Below are positions 8,496-16,625 of a DNA stretch of 64,000 nt, piece after piece. Below the pieces are notes generated by a model. That model had not been told where the DNA came from. It was given only the letters and a program-made list of their open reading frames with translations, and did not search any database. Source of the stretch: Streptomyces niveus (GTDB lineage: Bacteria; Actinomycetota; Actinomycetes; Streptomycetales; Streptomycetaceae). Both the position numbers and the translations under genes were made by a program. The stretch spans positions 992,001 through 1,056,000 of the forward strand of contig NZ_CP018047.1 of assembly GCF_002009175.1 (NCBI RefSeq). Direction: 5' to 3'. Position 1 is the first letter of the stretch; each line of letters opens with the position of its first letter.

Positions 8496-8906
8496 ATGTC
8501 GAAACAAGAACTCGTCGTCCTCGGTCAGGACGCCGACGAATGCTGTCCCGCCCTGCTGACCGCGCCGCTGGACGCCGGTCAGGCCGATGTGCTGGCAAGG
8601 GTGTTCAAGGCCCTGGGCGACCCGGTCCGCCTGCGGCTGCTTTCGATGATCGCCTCGCGAGCGGGCGGTGAGATCTGCGTCTGTGACCTCACCCCGGCCT
8701 TCGACCTGTCGCAGCCGACGATCTCCCACCACCTCAAACTGCTGAAGCAGGCCGGGCTGATCGACTCCGAGCGGCGCGGGACCTGGGTGTACTACCGGCT
8801 GCTGCCAGAGATGACCGACCGGCTCGCCGCGATCCTGACCCGGCCGGGCGGGCAGCCCCCGGCCGGGACCGCGCCCGCGCACGCGCCCGTCGAAGCCGCC
8901 TCGTGA
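8496..8906 (+). CDS. arsR: ArsR arsenite-responsive repressor
   Basis: This 136-residue winged-helix repressor of the SmtB/ArsR family is released from DNA by As(III). The DNA-recognition helix is visible in DLSQPTISHHLKLLKQAGL (about 70-88), followed by the wing RRGTWVYYRL. Two cysteine groups stand out. Cys16-Cys17 lie in DECCP near the N-terminus, and Cys61 and Cys63 in EICVCDL. An N-terminal CC plus a helix-3 cysteine is the arrangement of the Corynebacterium CgArsR site, so this protein probably senses As(III) with a mixed set of these thiols. The C-terminal 25 residues are Pro/Ala-rich. The gene overlaps acr3 by 4 bp (GTGA) and should repress both itself and arsI. Confidence 0.93.
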   Translation: MSKQELVVLGQDADECCPALLTAPLDAGQADVLARVFKALGDPVRLRLLSMIASRAGGEICVCDLTPAFDLSQPTISHHLKLLKQAGLIDSERRGTWVYYRLLPEMTDRLAAILTRPGGQPPAGTAPAHAPVEAAS

Positions 8907-10042
8907 GCGCGGAAGCGGGCGCGGAAGCAGGCGCGGAAGCAGGCGCGAGCGGGCCGGTGGTCGGGCGATTGTCGTTCCTGGACCGCTTCCTCGCCGTGTG
9001 GATCCTGCTCGCGATGGCCGGCGGCCTCGGCCTCGGCCGTCTCGTTCCCGGCCTGGGAGACGCGCTCGCGAAGGTCACCGTCACCGGCGTCTCGCTGCCG
9101 ATCGCGCTCGGCCTGCTCGTGATGATGTACCCGGTCCTGGCCAAGGTCCGCTACGACCGCCTCGACACCGTCACCCGCGACCGCCGGCTGCTGTTCCTGT
9201 CCCTGGTCCTGAACTGGATCGTCGGCCCGGCCCTGATGTTCGCCCTCGCCTGGGTCTTCCTGCCGGACCTGCCCGAGTACCGCACCGGCCTGATCATCGT
9301 CGGCCTCGCCCGCTGCATCGCGATGGTGATCATCTGGAACGACCTCGCCTGCGGGGACCGCCAGGCCGCCGCCGTCCTCGTCGCCCTGAACTCGGTGTTC
9401 CAGGTGCTCGCGTTCGCCGCGCTGGGCTGGTTCTACCTCGACGTACTGCCGGGGTGGCTCGGTCTGGAGCAGACCGCGCTCGACGTCTCGGTGTGGGAGA
9501 TCGCCCGCAGCGTGCTGATCTTCCTCGGCATCCCGCTCCTGGCCGGGTTCCTCACCCGTCGCATCGGCGAGAAGGCGAGGGGCCGCGCCTGGTACGAGGC
9601 CGAACTGATCCCGCGCATCGGCCCGTTCGCCCTGTACGGGCTGCTGTTCACCATCGTCGTTCTTTTCGCCCTCCAGGGCGACGCCATCACCTCCAAGCCG
9701 CTGGACGTGGCCCGGATCGCGCTGCCGCTGCTCGTGTACTTCGCCCTCATGTGGGCCGGGTCCATGGCCGCCGGCCGAGCGGCCGGGCTCGGTTACCCGA
9801 AGACGACCACGCTGGCGTTCACCGCCGCGGGCAACAACTTCGAACTCGCCATCGCGGTCGCCATCGCCACCTTCGGGGCCACCTCCGGCCAGGCCCTCGC
9901 GGGTGTCGTCGGCCCGCTCATCGAGGTCCCCGTCCTCATCGGCCTAGTCCACGTCGCCCTCGCCGCCCGCCGCTTCTTCCCCCGACCCGCACCGACGGCC
10001 GAACCGGCCGTCTCCCCGGAAGGTCCCGCCCATGCCGTCTGA
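8903..10042 (+). CDS. acr3: ACR3-family arsenite efflux permease
   Basis: This 379-residue inner-membrane antiporter expels As(OH)3. About ten hydrophobic helices are visible from residue 30. Family signatures are GLARCIAMVIIWNDLACGD with the essential cysteine (Cys138) in helix 4, and TAAGNNFELAIAVAIATFG with Glu314 in helix 9. Both are required for arsenite transport in studied ACR3 proteins. The N-terminus is unusual: three tandem AEAG units encoded by 12-bp repeats (about 8907-8950). The C-terminus is a Pro/Ala-rich tail overlapping arsC by 11 bp. The gene sits between arsR and arsC in a translationally coupled operon. Confidence 0.95.
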   Translation: MSAEAGAEAGAEAGASGPVVGRLSFLDRFLAVWILLAMAGGLGLGRLVPGLGDALAKVTVTGVSLPIALGLLVMMYPVLAKVRYDRLDTVTRDRRLLFLSLVLNWIVGPALMFALAWVFLPDLPEYRTGLIIVGLARCIAMVIIWNDLACGDRQAAAVLVALNSVFQVLAFAALGWFYLDVLPGWLGLEQTALDVSVWEIARSVLIFLGIPLLAGFLTRRIGEKARGRAWYEAELIPRIGPFALYGLLFTIVVLFALQGDAITSKPLDVARIALPLLVYFALMWAGSMAAGRAAGLGYPKTTTLAFTAAGNNFELAIAVAIATFGATSGQALAGVVGPLIEVPVLIGLVHVALAARRFFPRPAPTAEPAVSPEGPAHAV

Positions 10043-10517
10043 GTCCGTGCCGATCGAGCCCGACCCGTCCGAGTCCAGACGGTCCGAGGCCAGTCCGTCC
10101 GAGTCCGGACCGTCCGAGTCCAAGCCGTCCGTGCTGTTCGTCTGCGTCCACAACGCGGGCCGCTCGCAGATGGCCGCCGCCTTCCTCACCCATCTCGCGG
10201 GCGACCGGATCGAGGTCCGCTCCGCGGGATCCGCGCCCGCCGACACCGTCAACCCGGCCGCCGTACAGGCCATGGCGGAAGCCGGCATCGACCTCTCCGC
10301 CGAGACACCCAAGGTGCTGACCGTCGAAGCCGTGCGGGCGTCCGACGTAGTGATCACCATGGGCTGCGGCGACACCTGCCCCGTCTTCCCCGGCAAGACC
10401 TATCTCGACTGGCGGCTGGACGACCCGGCGGGCCAGGGCGTCGACGCCGTACGGCCGATCCGGGACGAGATCGAGCGCCGCGTACGCGATCTCCTCGCCG
10501 AACTGCTGCCGCGCTGA
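10032..10517 (+). CDS. arsC: Arsenate reductase, low-molecular-weight phosphatase type
   Basis: This 161-residue cytoplasmic enzyme reduces As(V) to As(III) for export by Acr3. The LMW-PTP P-loop is CVHNAGR (Cys38 to Arg44) followed by SQ, and the Asp-Pro acid is in LDDPAG (131-132). Cys112 and Cys116 in MGCGDTCPVFPG are candidate redox cysteines. With this spacing the enzyme could be thioredoxin- or mycothiol-linked, which cannot be decided from sequence alone. Residues 1-32 are an unusual Ser/Pro/Glu repeat (SES, PSES units) before the beta1 strand KPSVLFVC, encoded by imperfect repeats of TCCGAGTCC. The ATG lies inside the end of acr3, so translation is coupled. Confidence 0.93.
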   Translation: MPSESVPIEPDPSESRRSEASPSESGPSESKPSVLFVCVHNAGRSQMAAAFLTHLAGDRIEVRSAGSAPADTVNPAAVQAMAEAGIDLSAETPKVLTVEAVRASDVVITMGCGDTCPVFPGKTYLDWRLDDPAGQGVDAVRPIRDEIERRVRDLLAELLPR

Positions 10518-10583
10518 GTCCCTGCCCGCGCCACGCGGAAAATCGGGGGCGCCACGCCCTCCCACTGCCCTACGGTCCGGCCC

Positions 10584-11324
10584 ATGGACGATGAGGACGG
10601 TTACTTCGGCGAGCGCGTCGCGGCCACGTACGACAACCCGTCGGCACGGGAGTTCCAGCCGGAGACCCTCGCTCCGATGGCCGATCTGCTGGCGGGACTC
10701 GCCGACGGGGGCCGGGCGCTCGAACTCGGCATCGGTACGGGCCGGGTGGCGCTCCCTCTGGCCGAGCGCGGTGTCCCGGTCCACGGCATCGATCTGTCAC
10801 GGGCGATGGTCGCGCGGATGCGGGACAAGCCGGGTGGCGACGCGATCGACGTGACGATCGGGGACTTCGCGACGACGCGGGTGGACGGTACGTTCTCCGT
10901 CGCGTACCTGGTCTTCAACACGATCATGAATCTCACGACACAGGCGGCCCAAGTGGCCTGCTTCCGCAATGTCGCCGACCATCTCGCGCCCGGCGGCTGC
11001 TTCGTCATCGAGACCATGCTGCCCGAGTTGCGCAAGCTCCCGGCCGGCCAGGACGTGGTGCCGTTCCATGTGAGCCCGACGCGCTGGTCGTTCGACATCT
11101 ACGACGTCGCGACGCAGGAGATGAGCTCCAACTACGTCGAGGTGGTCGACGGTCGCGGCGACTACTGGTCGGTGCCGTTCCGGTACGTCTGGCCGGCTGA
11201 ACTCGACCTGATGGCCCAGCTCGCGGGGATGCGGCTGCGCGACCGGTGGGAGGGCTGGAAGGGCGAGCCGTTCACGAGCGAGAGCGAGCGGCACGTCTCG
11301 GTGTGGGAGAAGCCCGCACTCTGA
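10584..11324 (+). CDS. Class I SAM-dependent methyltransferase
   Basis: This 246-residue protein has a Rossmann-type methyltransferase core. Motif I is ALELGIGTGRVALPLAERG (about 40-58), followed by the acidic VHGIDLSRAMVARMR (motif post-I) and DFATTRVDGTFSVAYLVFNTIMNL (motif II/III). The C-terminal region is rich in aromatic residues (RYVWPAELDLMAQLAGMRLRDRWEGW), as in small-molecule methyltransferases. The start ATG follows the arsC stop by 66 bp. It could be cotranscribed with the ars genes, but it lacks the three conserved cysteines of ArsM arsenite methyltransferases, so I do not call it ArsM. The substrate is unknown. Confidence 0.85.
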   Translation: MDDEDGYFGERVAATYDNPSAREFQPETLAPMADLLAGLADGGRALELGIGTGRVALPLAERGVPVHGIDLSRAMVARMRDKPGGDAIDVTIGDFATTRVDGTFSVAYLVFNTIMNLTTQAAQVACFRNVADHLAPGGCFVIETMLPELRKLPAGQDVVPFHVSPTRWSFDIYDVATQEMSSNYVEVVDGRGDYWSVPFRYVWPAELDLMAQLAGMRLRDRWEGWKGEPFTSESERHVSVWEKPAL

Positions 11325-11486
11325 CGGAACGTCATATCACTGGCTCTGAGGCGGAGTTGACGACAGCAGAGATCACCGGGCGATCGTTCGGATGCCGTAC
11401 GGGAGCGTCCGCCGTCACCGGTACCGTATGTGGATGATCTTGCGGCCTGAGCAAGGCCGGCATCGGTACGGTACGGAGGGGGACCC

Positions 11487-12740
11487 ATGCAGACGGCGGC
11501 CGAGGACGAGGTCCACGACGAGTTCTTTCCCTTCGTCACCGCTCCGCAGGACGGCAGCCGCTGGCAGGCACCCACCGATCTGGAGCAGCATCTCCACAAG
11601 TTGGCCAGGACCGGAAACATGTACGCGTATCTGCGTGCCGTCGCCATCGAGGGCGTGTACTACCCGGTCAGGCTGGACGAGGCACTGGCGGCCGACGAGG
11701 GCACGTACCCGATGCTGACCAACGAGATCCCCGACGGCCGCACCGTGGCACAGGTCTACACGGCGGGCCTGCTGCCCAGGCCGCACCCGTATCTCGTCTA
11801 CGAGTACGCGACCCTGGGCGCCCTCTCGCAGATACTCCCCGCCGGTGTGGACATCCTCGCGGTCAACGTGGCCACGCCCTGCGAGCAGTACTTCCCCACC
11901 GACGACGAGGAGCGGGACGTCTGGCTCGACCTGCACCACGAGCTGTTCTTCTCCGACGAGTTGACGGACCGGGTGGTGACCCGGCGCACCGGCGCTCCGC
12001 CAGCGGGACCGCTGCTGCACGGCCTCGCCTGCGGCGCGCACCTGTGCTTCGCGAACGGCGACGCGTGGAACACGACGCACTGGCACGGCATGGGCCACCG
12101 GGGTGAGCGGGAGCGCGTCGCGGACTCGTGGGGCGTCCACGACCGCGCGGACTGGCTCGCGATCGAGGAGCGGCTGCTCGGACGCGAAGTCAGCCCGTGG
12201 TACTGGGACTTCGTCCTCGGCGCGCGTACGGCGCTGATCGCCGCGCAGGGTCTCCGTGTCGACGCCGAACAGTGGCGCGACTGCGTGGAGGCCACACTGC
12301 GCGACCAGGCCGCCCGGACCGGAACGTCCACCGACGACGCCGAGTTCGACGACTTCGTGGCCCATCTGCGCGCCCTGGTCGGCAAGTTGCTCCGCTACGA
12401 GTCCCGCTTCCGCGCCGACGGTCTCCTGCCGCCCGACGCCGTCGTCCGGTCGGTCGCCGCCTGGGACATCGGGCGCGGCTCCAAGATGGCCCGCTGGGGC
12501 CGGGGCGCCCGGTACGCCTCCGAGGCCGAGATGCACGCGGCGCTCGAACGCGCGTCGGAGGCCGCGCGGGCGGCGTACGGCTCGTGGGAGGAGTTCTCCG
12601 CCGGGTATGTGCTGGGACGGTGTCTCCACTTCGACGAGGAGACGTTCGGCCCCTGGTACACGACCGTGCTCGACGCCCACCTCGCGCTGGCGAACACACC
12701 GGACAGTCCGTGGCGGACGGTTCCGTTCGACGCGGGGTGA
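11487..12740 (+). CDS. SseB-like / DUF1266 domain protein of unknown function
   Basis: This is a 417-residue cytoplasmic protein. The N-terminal part (about 1-130) has the look of an SseB N-terminal domain: FFPFVTAPQDGSRW, a long helix, then DGRTVAQVYTAG and VNVATPCEQYF. The C-terminal part (about 185-410) carries the DUF1266 pattern. This is AWDIGRGSKMARWGRGARY, EAEMHAALERASEAARAAYGSWEEFSAGYVLGR and the terminal TPDSPWRTVPF. No function is established for either family. SseB-like/DUF1266 proteins are often found near secretion or peptidoglycan-related genes, but no such neighbours are seen here. The ATG is preceded by a GGAGGGGGA ribosome site. Confidence 0.8.
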   Translation: MQTAAEDEVHDEFFPFVTAPQDGSRWQAPTDLEQHLHKLARTGNMYAYLRAVAIEGVYYPVRLDEALAADEGTYPMLTNEIPDGRTVAQVYTAGLLPRPHPYLVYEYATLGALSQILPAGVDILAVNVATPCEQYFPTDDEERDVWLDLHHELFFSDELTDRVVTRRTGAPPAGPLLHGLACGAHLCFANGDAWNTTHWHGMGHRGERERVADSWGVHDRADWLAIEERLLGREVSPWYWDFVLGARTALIAAQGLRVDAEQWRDCVEATLRDQAARTGTSTDDAEFDDFVAHLRALVGKLLRYESRFRADGLLPPDAVVRSVAAWDIGRGSKMARWGRGARYASEAEMHAALERASEAARAAYGSWEEFSAGYVLGRCLHFDEETFGPWYTTVLDAHLALANTPDSPWRTVPFDAG

Positions 12741-12858
12741 CGGCGGTCGAGTACCGTTCGCGATATCGAACGCTACGGCTCTTCACCGCCCACTGAGGCG
12801 AACAGGCCGAAGCGAACTGCCGAAGCGAACAGACCTGACGGTCGAAGGAGATCGCCCG

Positions 12859-13452
12859 ATGTCCCCCAGCAGCCCGGTCCGAAGCGCGCTGGCCGCCAAT
12901 CTCCGCCGGGAGAGGAGCCGGCGCGGCCTCTCGCTCTCCGAGCTGTCCCGGCTCTCCAAGATCGGCAAGGCGACCCTGTCGCAGTTGGAGTCGGCCACCG
13001 GCAACCCGACCATCGAGACGGTCTTCAGCCTCTCCCGGGCCCTGGAGGTGCCCATCTCCGACCTGCTGGACACCGGCCACGCGGAGACGATGACCGTGGT
13101 GCGGGCGGCCGAGGTCGACGTACTGAGCGGTGAGGGCGTCGACCTGCGCCCGCTCCGGCGGATCGAGGCGGGCGGGGTCATCGTGGAGGTGTACGACCAG
13201 CAGGTACGCGCCGACGCGCAGCAGCCCTCGCTCGGGCACGCCGGGACCGAGCACACCGTCGTGCAGAGCGGGACGCTCCGCGTCGAGGTGGACGGGCACG
13301 AGGTGGAGCTGGGGCCCGGCGACTACGTCTCGTTCGACGCCTCGCTGCCGCACCGCTACGCGGCGCACGACGGGCCGGTGCGATCGGTACTGCTGCTCCA
13401 CTACCGGTCGGGGAGCGGCACCCGGCACGAGGCGCCGGAAGCGCCTCACTAG
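12859..13452 (+). CDS. XRE-family regulator with cupin sensor domain
   Basis: This 197-residue regulator has an N-terminal XRE helix-turn-helix (about 8-65, ANLRRERSRRGLSLSELSRLSKIGKATLSQLES) joined to a C-terminal cupin barrel (about 110-190). The cupin carries HAGTEHTVVQSGTLRVEVDG and LPHRYAAHDGP, and probably senses a small ligand. ATG 12859 follows GAAGGAG by eight bases. The gene directly precedes the hydroxyproline catabolic operon on the same strand with an 84-bp gap, so it probably controls it (inference from position). Proteins of this architecture often regulate amine or amino-acid catabolism. Confidence 0.88.
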   Translation: MSPSSPVRSALAANLRRERSRRGLSLSELSRLSKIGKATLSQLESATGNPTIETVFSLSRALEVPISDLLDTGHAETMTVVRAAEVDVLSGEGVDLRPLRRIEAGGVIVEVYDQQVRADAQQPSLGHAGTEHTVVQSGTLRVEVDGHEVELGPGDYVSFDASLPHRYAAHDGPVRSVLLLHYRSGSGTRHEAPEAPH

Positions 13453-13555
13453 ATAAGGCCCCGAGGGGGGTCGTTGACACCTCAGGTACGTCGCCATAGC
13501 CTCGGCATCGTTCGTTATGCGGAACGCGGAGGTCTGGTGAACACGAGTCGTCGTT

Positions 13556-14761
13556 GTGGGCGCCGGGATCATCGGCGCCGCCTGCGCCCGCGAACTCGCC
13601 GTCGCCGGTTTCGACGTACTCGTTCTGGACCGCGCCGGGGCCGCCGCCGCGACCACCTCGCACGGCGAGGGGAACGTCCTGGTCTCCGACAAGGGCCCCG
13701 GTCCGGAGCTGGAACTCGCCCAGTTGTCCCGGCGGTTGTGGCCCGAGGTGCTGGCCGCCCTCGCCGAACGGACCCCGTCGCCGGACGAGCCGGACGGCGT
13801 GGACGGCCCGGACGCGGTCGAGTGGGACCCCAAGGGCGGCATCGTCGTGGCCACCACCGCCGAGGGCGCCGAGGCACTGCTCCCCTTCGCGGCGGCCCAG
13901 CGCGCCGCCGGGGTACGGGCGGAGACCATGGACGACGACGCCCTGACCGCCGCCGAACCCTTCCTCACCGAGCGGCGCACCGCCGCCGTGTACTACCCCG
14001 ACGACGCCCAGGTGCAGCCGGCCGCCGCGGCCACGGCCCTGCTCACCGACGCCCTGCGGGCCGGGGCACGGCTGCGTACCGGCTGCGAGGTGCTCGGCGC
14101 GGTCACACGCGGCGGCCGGCTGACGGCCGTGCGCACGGCGGACGGGCCGGTGGAGGCCGACGTGTTCGTCAACGCGGCCGGGCCGTGGTCGGGCGAGGTC
14201 GCCCGGCGGCTCGGCGTTCCGCTGGACGTCCGCCCGCGACGGGGCGAGGTGCTGGTCACCACTCCCCTGCCGCCGACGGTCTTCCACAAGGTGTACGACG
14301 CCGACTACGTGGGCGCGGTCGGCAGCGGCGCGGGGGATCTCCAGACCTCGGCCGTGGTCGAGTCCACCCGCGCGGGGAGCATCCTGCTCGGGTCGTCCCG
14401 GCGGCGCGTCGGCTTCGACGACCGACTGCGCCCCGAGGTGCTGTCCGCCGTCGCGGCCAAGGCGCTGAGACTCTTCCCCGCCCTGGCCGGCGTTCATGTC
14501 ATGCGTGCGTACGGGGGCTTCCGCCCGTACGTCCCCGACCATCTGCCCGTCATCGGCGCCGATCCGCGACTGCCCGGACTCTGGCACGCGACGGGGCATG
14601 AAGGCGCGGGGATCGGGCTGTCCGTCGGCACCGCGCTGCTGCTGCGTGAGCTGCTGACGGGCAGTGCGACGGCGATCGACGCGAGTCCGTTCCGGGTGGA
14701 CCGGCCGGCGGTGCTCGGCGACGCACTCGACGCTTCGGCTACCACCGAGGAGGGATCATGA
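13556..14761 (+). CDS. FAD-dependent D-hydroxyproline/D-amino-acid dehydrogenase subunit, 5' end apparently frameshifted
   Basis: This DadA/DAO-family flavoprotein is the catalytic subunit of a heteromeric D-hydroxyproline dehydrogenase (LhpB/HypO-like). Residues 1-30 hold the FAD Rossmann motif GAGIIGAACARELA. YYPDDAQVQPAAAATALL and RAYGGFRPYVPDHLPVIG are typical of the family. The 5' end is odd. The only in-frame start is GTG 13556, which lacks a ribosome site and removes the first beta strand. That strand (RVVVV) is encoded just upstream in the same frame, back to a stop at 13538. A GTG at 13537 with GGAGGT four bases before it is in the wrong frame. A one-base insertion between about 13540 and 13553, or a read error, would explain this. 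The gene overlaps the next by 4 bp. Confidence 0.8.
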   Translation: MGAGIIGAACARELAVAGFDVLVLDRAGAAAATTSHGEGNVLVSDKGPGPELELAQLSRRLWPEVLAALAERTPSPDEPDGVDGPDAVEWDPKGGIVVATTAEGAEALLPFAAAQRAAGVRAETMDDDALTAAEPFLTERRTAAVYYPDDAQVQPAAAATALLTDALRAGARLRTGCEVLGAVTRGGRLTAVRTADGPVEADVFVNAAGPWSGEVARRLGVPLDVRPRRGEVLVTTPLPPTVFHKVYDADYVGAVGSGAGDLQTSAVVESTRAGSILLGSSRRRVGFDDRLRPEVLSAVAAKALRLFPALAGVHVMRAYGGFRPYVPDHLPVIGADPRLPGLWHATGHEGAGIGLSVGTALLLRELLTGSATAIDASPFRVDRPAVLGDALDASATTEEGS

Positions 14762-15084
14762 GCCCACGTCTCGTACCCGCCGGGTCCGACCCGGCCGGCC
14801 GCCGGGACCGGCCGCTGACCATCACGGTGGACGGTGATCCGTACACCGGCGTCGCCGGCCAGACCCTGGCCGGGGTGTTGCTGGCCGCCGGCCGGACGTC
14901 CTGGCGCCAGGCCCCCTCGGGCGCGCCGCGCGGTGTGTTCTGCGGTATCGGTGTCTGCTTCGACTGTCTGGTGACGGTGAACGACGAGCGTGACGTACGG
15001 GCATGCCGCCGCCGCGCACGGGACGGTGACGCGGTGACCACACAGTCACGGGCGACCGGCGAGCGGGACGGGCAGCGCCCATGA
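14758..15084 (+). CDS. (2Fe-2S)-binding subunit of D-hydroxyproline dehydrogenase
   Basis: This 108-residue protein of the Fer2_4 type resembles the N-terminal ferredoxin domain of sarcosine oxidase alpha and the HcnA subunit of hydrogen cyanide synthase. The plant-type cluster ligands are visible as Cys62, Cys67, Cys70 and Cys83 (FCGIGVCFDC...RAC). It would pass electrons between the two flavin subunits of the dehydrogenase. It overlaps both neighbours by 4 bp (ATGA), as expected for subunits made in equal amounts. The equivalent in known hydroxyproline clusters is the small LhpE/HypP-type subunit. The exact subunit correspondence is inference. Confidence 0.88.
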   Translation: MSPRLVPAGSDPAGRRDRPLTITVDGDPYTGVAGQTLAGVLLAAGRTSWRQAPSGAPRGVFCGIGVCFDCLVTVNDERDVRACRRRARDGDAVTTQSRATGERDGQRP

Positions 15085-16625
15085 CGGGCGAGCCGGTGAC
15101 GGGTCGCCGTCATGTCGTGGTCGTGGGAGCCGGACCCGCCGGCCTCGCCGCCGCCGACGCGGCACTGGCGGCGGGCGCCCAAGTGACGCTGATCGACACG
15201 GCCGAACGGCCCGGCGGCCAGTACCACCGCATGCTGCCCGAGGCGTACGGGGCGACCGACCCCGGAGTCCTCCAGCACGGCTACCGCTCCTTCGACCGCC
15301 GCGTCCGCCGGGTGCTCGGGCACCCGCGCTGCTCCTGGTGGGCGGAGAGTTCCGTATGGGCGCTGGAGCGCCGCGACGCACCTGACACGGCCGACGTGGC
15401 CCATGTCCCCGGCTCGGCCGGGGACGGGCCGCCGCTGGTGCACGTCCTGAGCGGTACGCCCCGGCGCCGCCATGTGCTGGAGCCCGACGCCCTGGTGCTC
15501 GCCGCCGGAGCCCATGACCGGGTGCTTCCGTTCCCCGGCTGGGACCTGCCCGGCGTCTACACCGCCGGCGCGGCCCAGGCCCTGGCCAAGGGAGAGCGCG
15601 TCGCCGTCGGGGACCGGGTGGCGGTCGCCGGTACCGGGCCGTTCCTCCTGCCGGTGGCGACGTCTCTGCTGGAGGCCGGGTCCCGGGTGCTGGAGGTGCT
15701 GGAGGCGGGCAGGCCGGGGGCGCTGGCCGGCGGCTGGCTGCGCCGCCCGTGGGAACTGGGGTCGCAGCTCGGCAAGTCCGGTGAACTCCTGTCGTACGCG
15801 GCGGAGTTGGGGCGCCACCGGGTCCCGTACCGGCTCGGCCGGGCGGTCGTCGAGGCGCGTGGGGACGGCCGGGTGGAGGAGATCGTCACCGCCCGCGTCC
15901 GCGCGGACTGGTCGGTGGTGCCGGGCAGCGAACGCGTCGTCGCCGTGGACGCCGTCTGTGTCGGTCACGGGTTCACCCCGCGACTGGAGTTGCCGGTCGC
16001 GGCCGGATGCGCCCTTCGCCCGCTGTCCGCCGAGTCGCCCGCCGGTTCACCGTCCGAGGTCTTCGTGGAGGTGGACGGCGACCAGCGGACGAGCCGGCCC
16101 GGCGTGTACGCGGCGGGCGAGATCACCGGTATCGCCGGCGCCCCCGCCTCACGCGCCGAGGGCGCCGTGGCCGGCTGGATCGCGGCGGGCGGCGCCCCGG
16201 AATCCCGCGCCCTGGCCACACTGCGCGCGAACCGCGACCGGGGCAGGGCCTTCGCCGCCCGGTTGGCCGCGGCCCATCCCATCGGCCGGAACTGGCCCGG
16301 CTGGCTGCGTCCCGACACGGTGATCTGCCGCTGCGAGGAGACGACGTACGCGGCGGTGTGCCGATCGGCCGTCGACCCCACCCGTACGGAACCGGGCGTG
16401 GCGAAGCTCGCGACGCGAGCCGGACTCGGCCCCTGCCAGGCCCGTATCTGCGGGCCCACGGTCGCCGAACTGCGCCGCGGCGGCGACACGGGCGCCGGCC
16501 CCCATCACCGGCCCGTCGCCGAGCCGATCAGGCTCGGCGAGCTGGCCCGTCCGCCCGAGCCCCCGCCGGGTTCATCCGAACCGTCCGCGCACCCCGACTC
16601 CCCTGTGGAGGAGAGCACTTCATGA
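15081..16625 (+). CDS. NAD(P)/FAD-dependent oxidoreductase subunit with BFD-like domain
   Basis: This 514-residue flavoprotein resembles HcnB, octopine oxidase subunit A and the LhpF/HypN subunit of D-hydroxyproline dehydrogenase. The first dinucleotide motif is VVVGAGPAGLAAADAAL (about 12-28), with RPGGQY following. A second Rossmann motif, VAVAGTGPFLLPVATSLLEAG, lies near residue 180. GVYAAGEITGIAGAPASRAEG is the FAD C-terminal motif. A C-terminal BFD-like iron-sulphur segment carries four cysteines (VICRCEETTYAAV and GPCQARICGPTV). The last 50 residues are a Pro-rich tail. Together with the two preceding genes it completes a three-subunit dehydrogenase. It overlaps both neighbours by 4 bp. 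Confidence 0.9.
   Translation: MTGEPVTGRRHVVVVGAGPAGLAAADAALAAGAQVTLIDTAERPGGQYHRMLPEAYGATDPGVLQHGYRSFDRRVRRVLGHPRCSWWAESSVWALERRDAPDTADVAHVPGSAGDGPPLVHVLSGTPRRRHVLEPDALVLAAGAHDRVLPFPGWDLPGVYTAGAAQALAKGERVAVGDRVAVAGTGPFLLPVATSLLEAGSRVLEVLEAGRPGALAGGWLRRPWELGSQLGKSGELLSYAAELGRHRVPYRLGRAVVEARGDGRVEEIVTARVRADWSVVPGSERVVAVDAVCVGHGFTPRLELPVAAGCALRPLSAESPAGSPSEVFVEVDGDQRTSRPGVYAAGEITGIAGAPASRAEGAVAGWIAAGGAPESRALATLRANRDRGRAFAARLAAAHPIGRNWPGWLRPDTVICRCEETTYAAVCRSAVDPTRTEPGVAKLATRAGLGPCQARICGPTVAELRRGGDTGAGPHHRPVAEPIRLGELARPPEPPPGSSEPSAHPDSPVEESTS

Noticed and set aside
10584..11324. ArsM arsenite methyltransferase next to arsC
   Set aside because: The protein lacks the conserved cysteines of ArsM and resembles general small-molecule methyltransferases.
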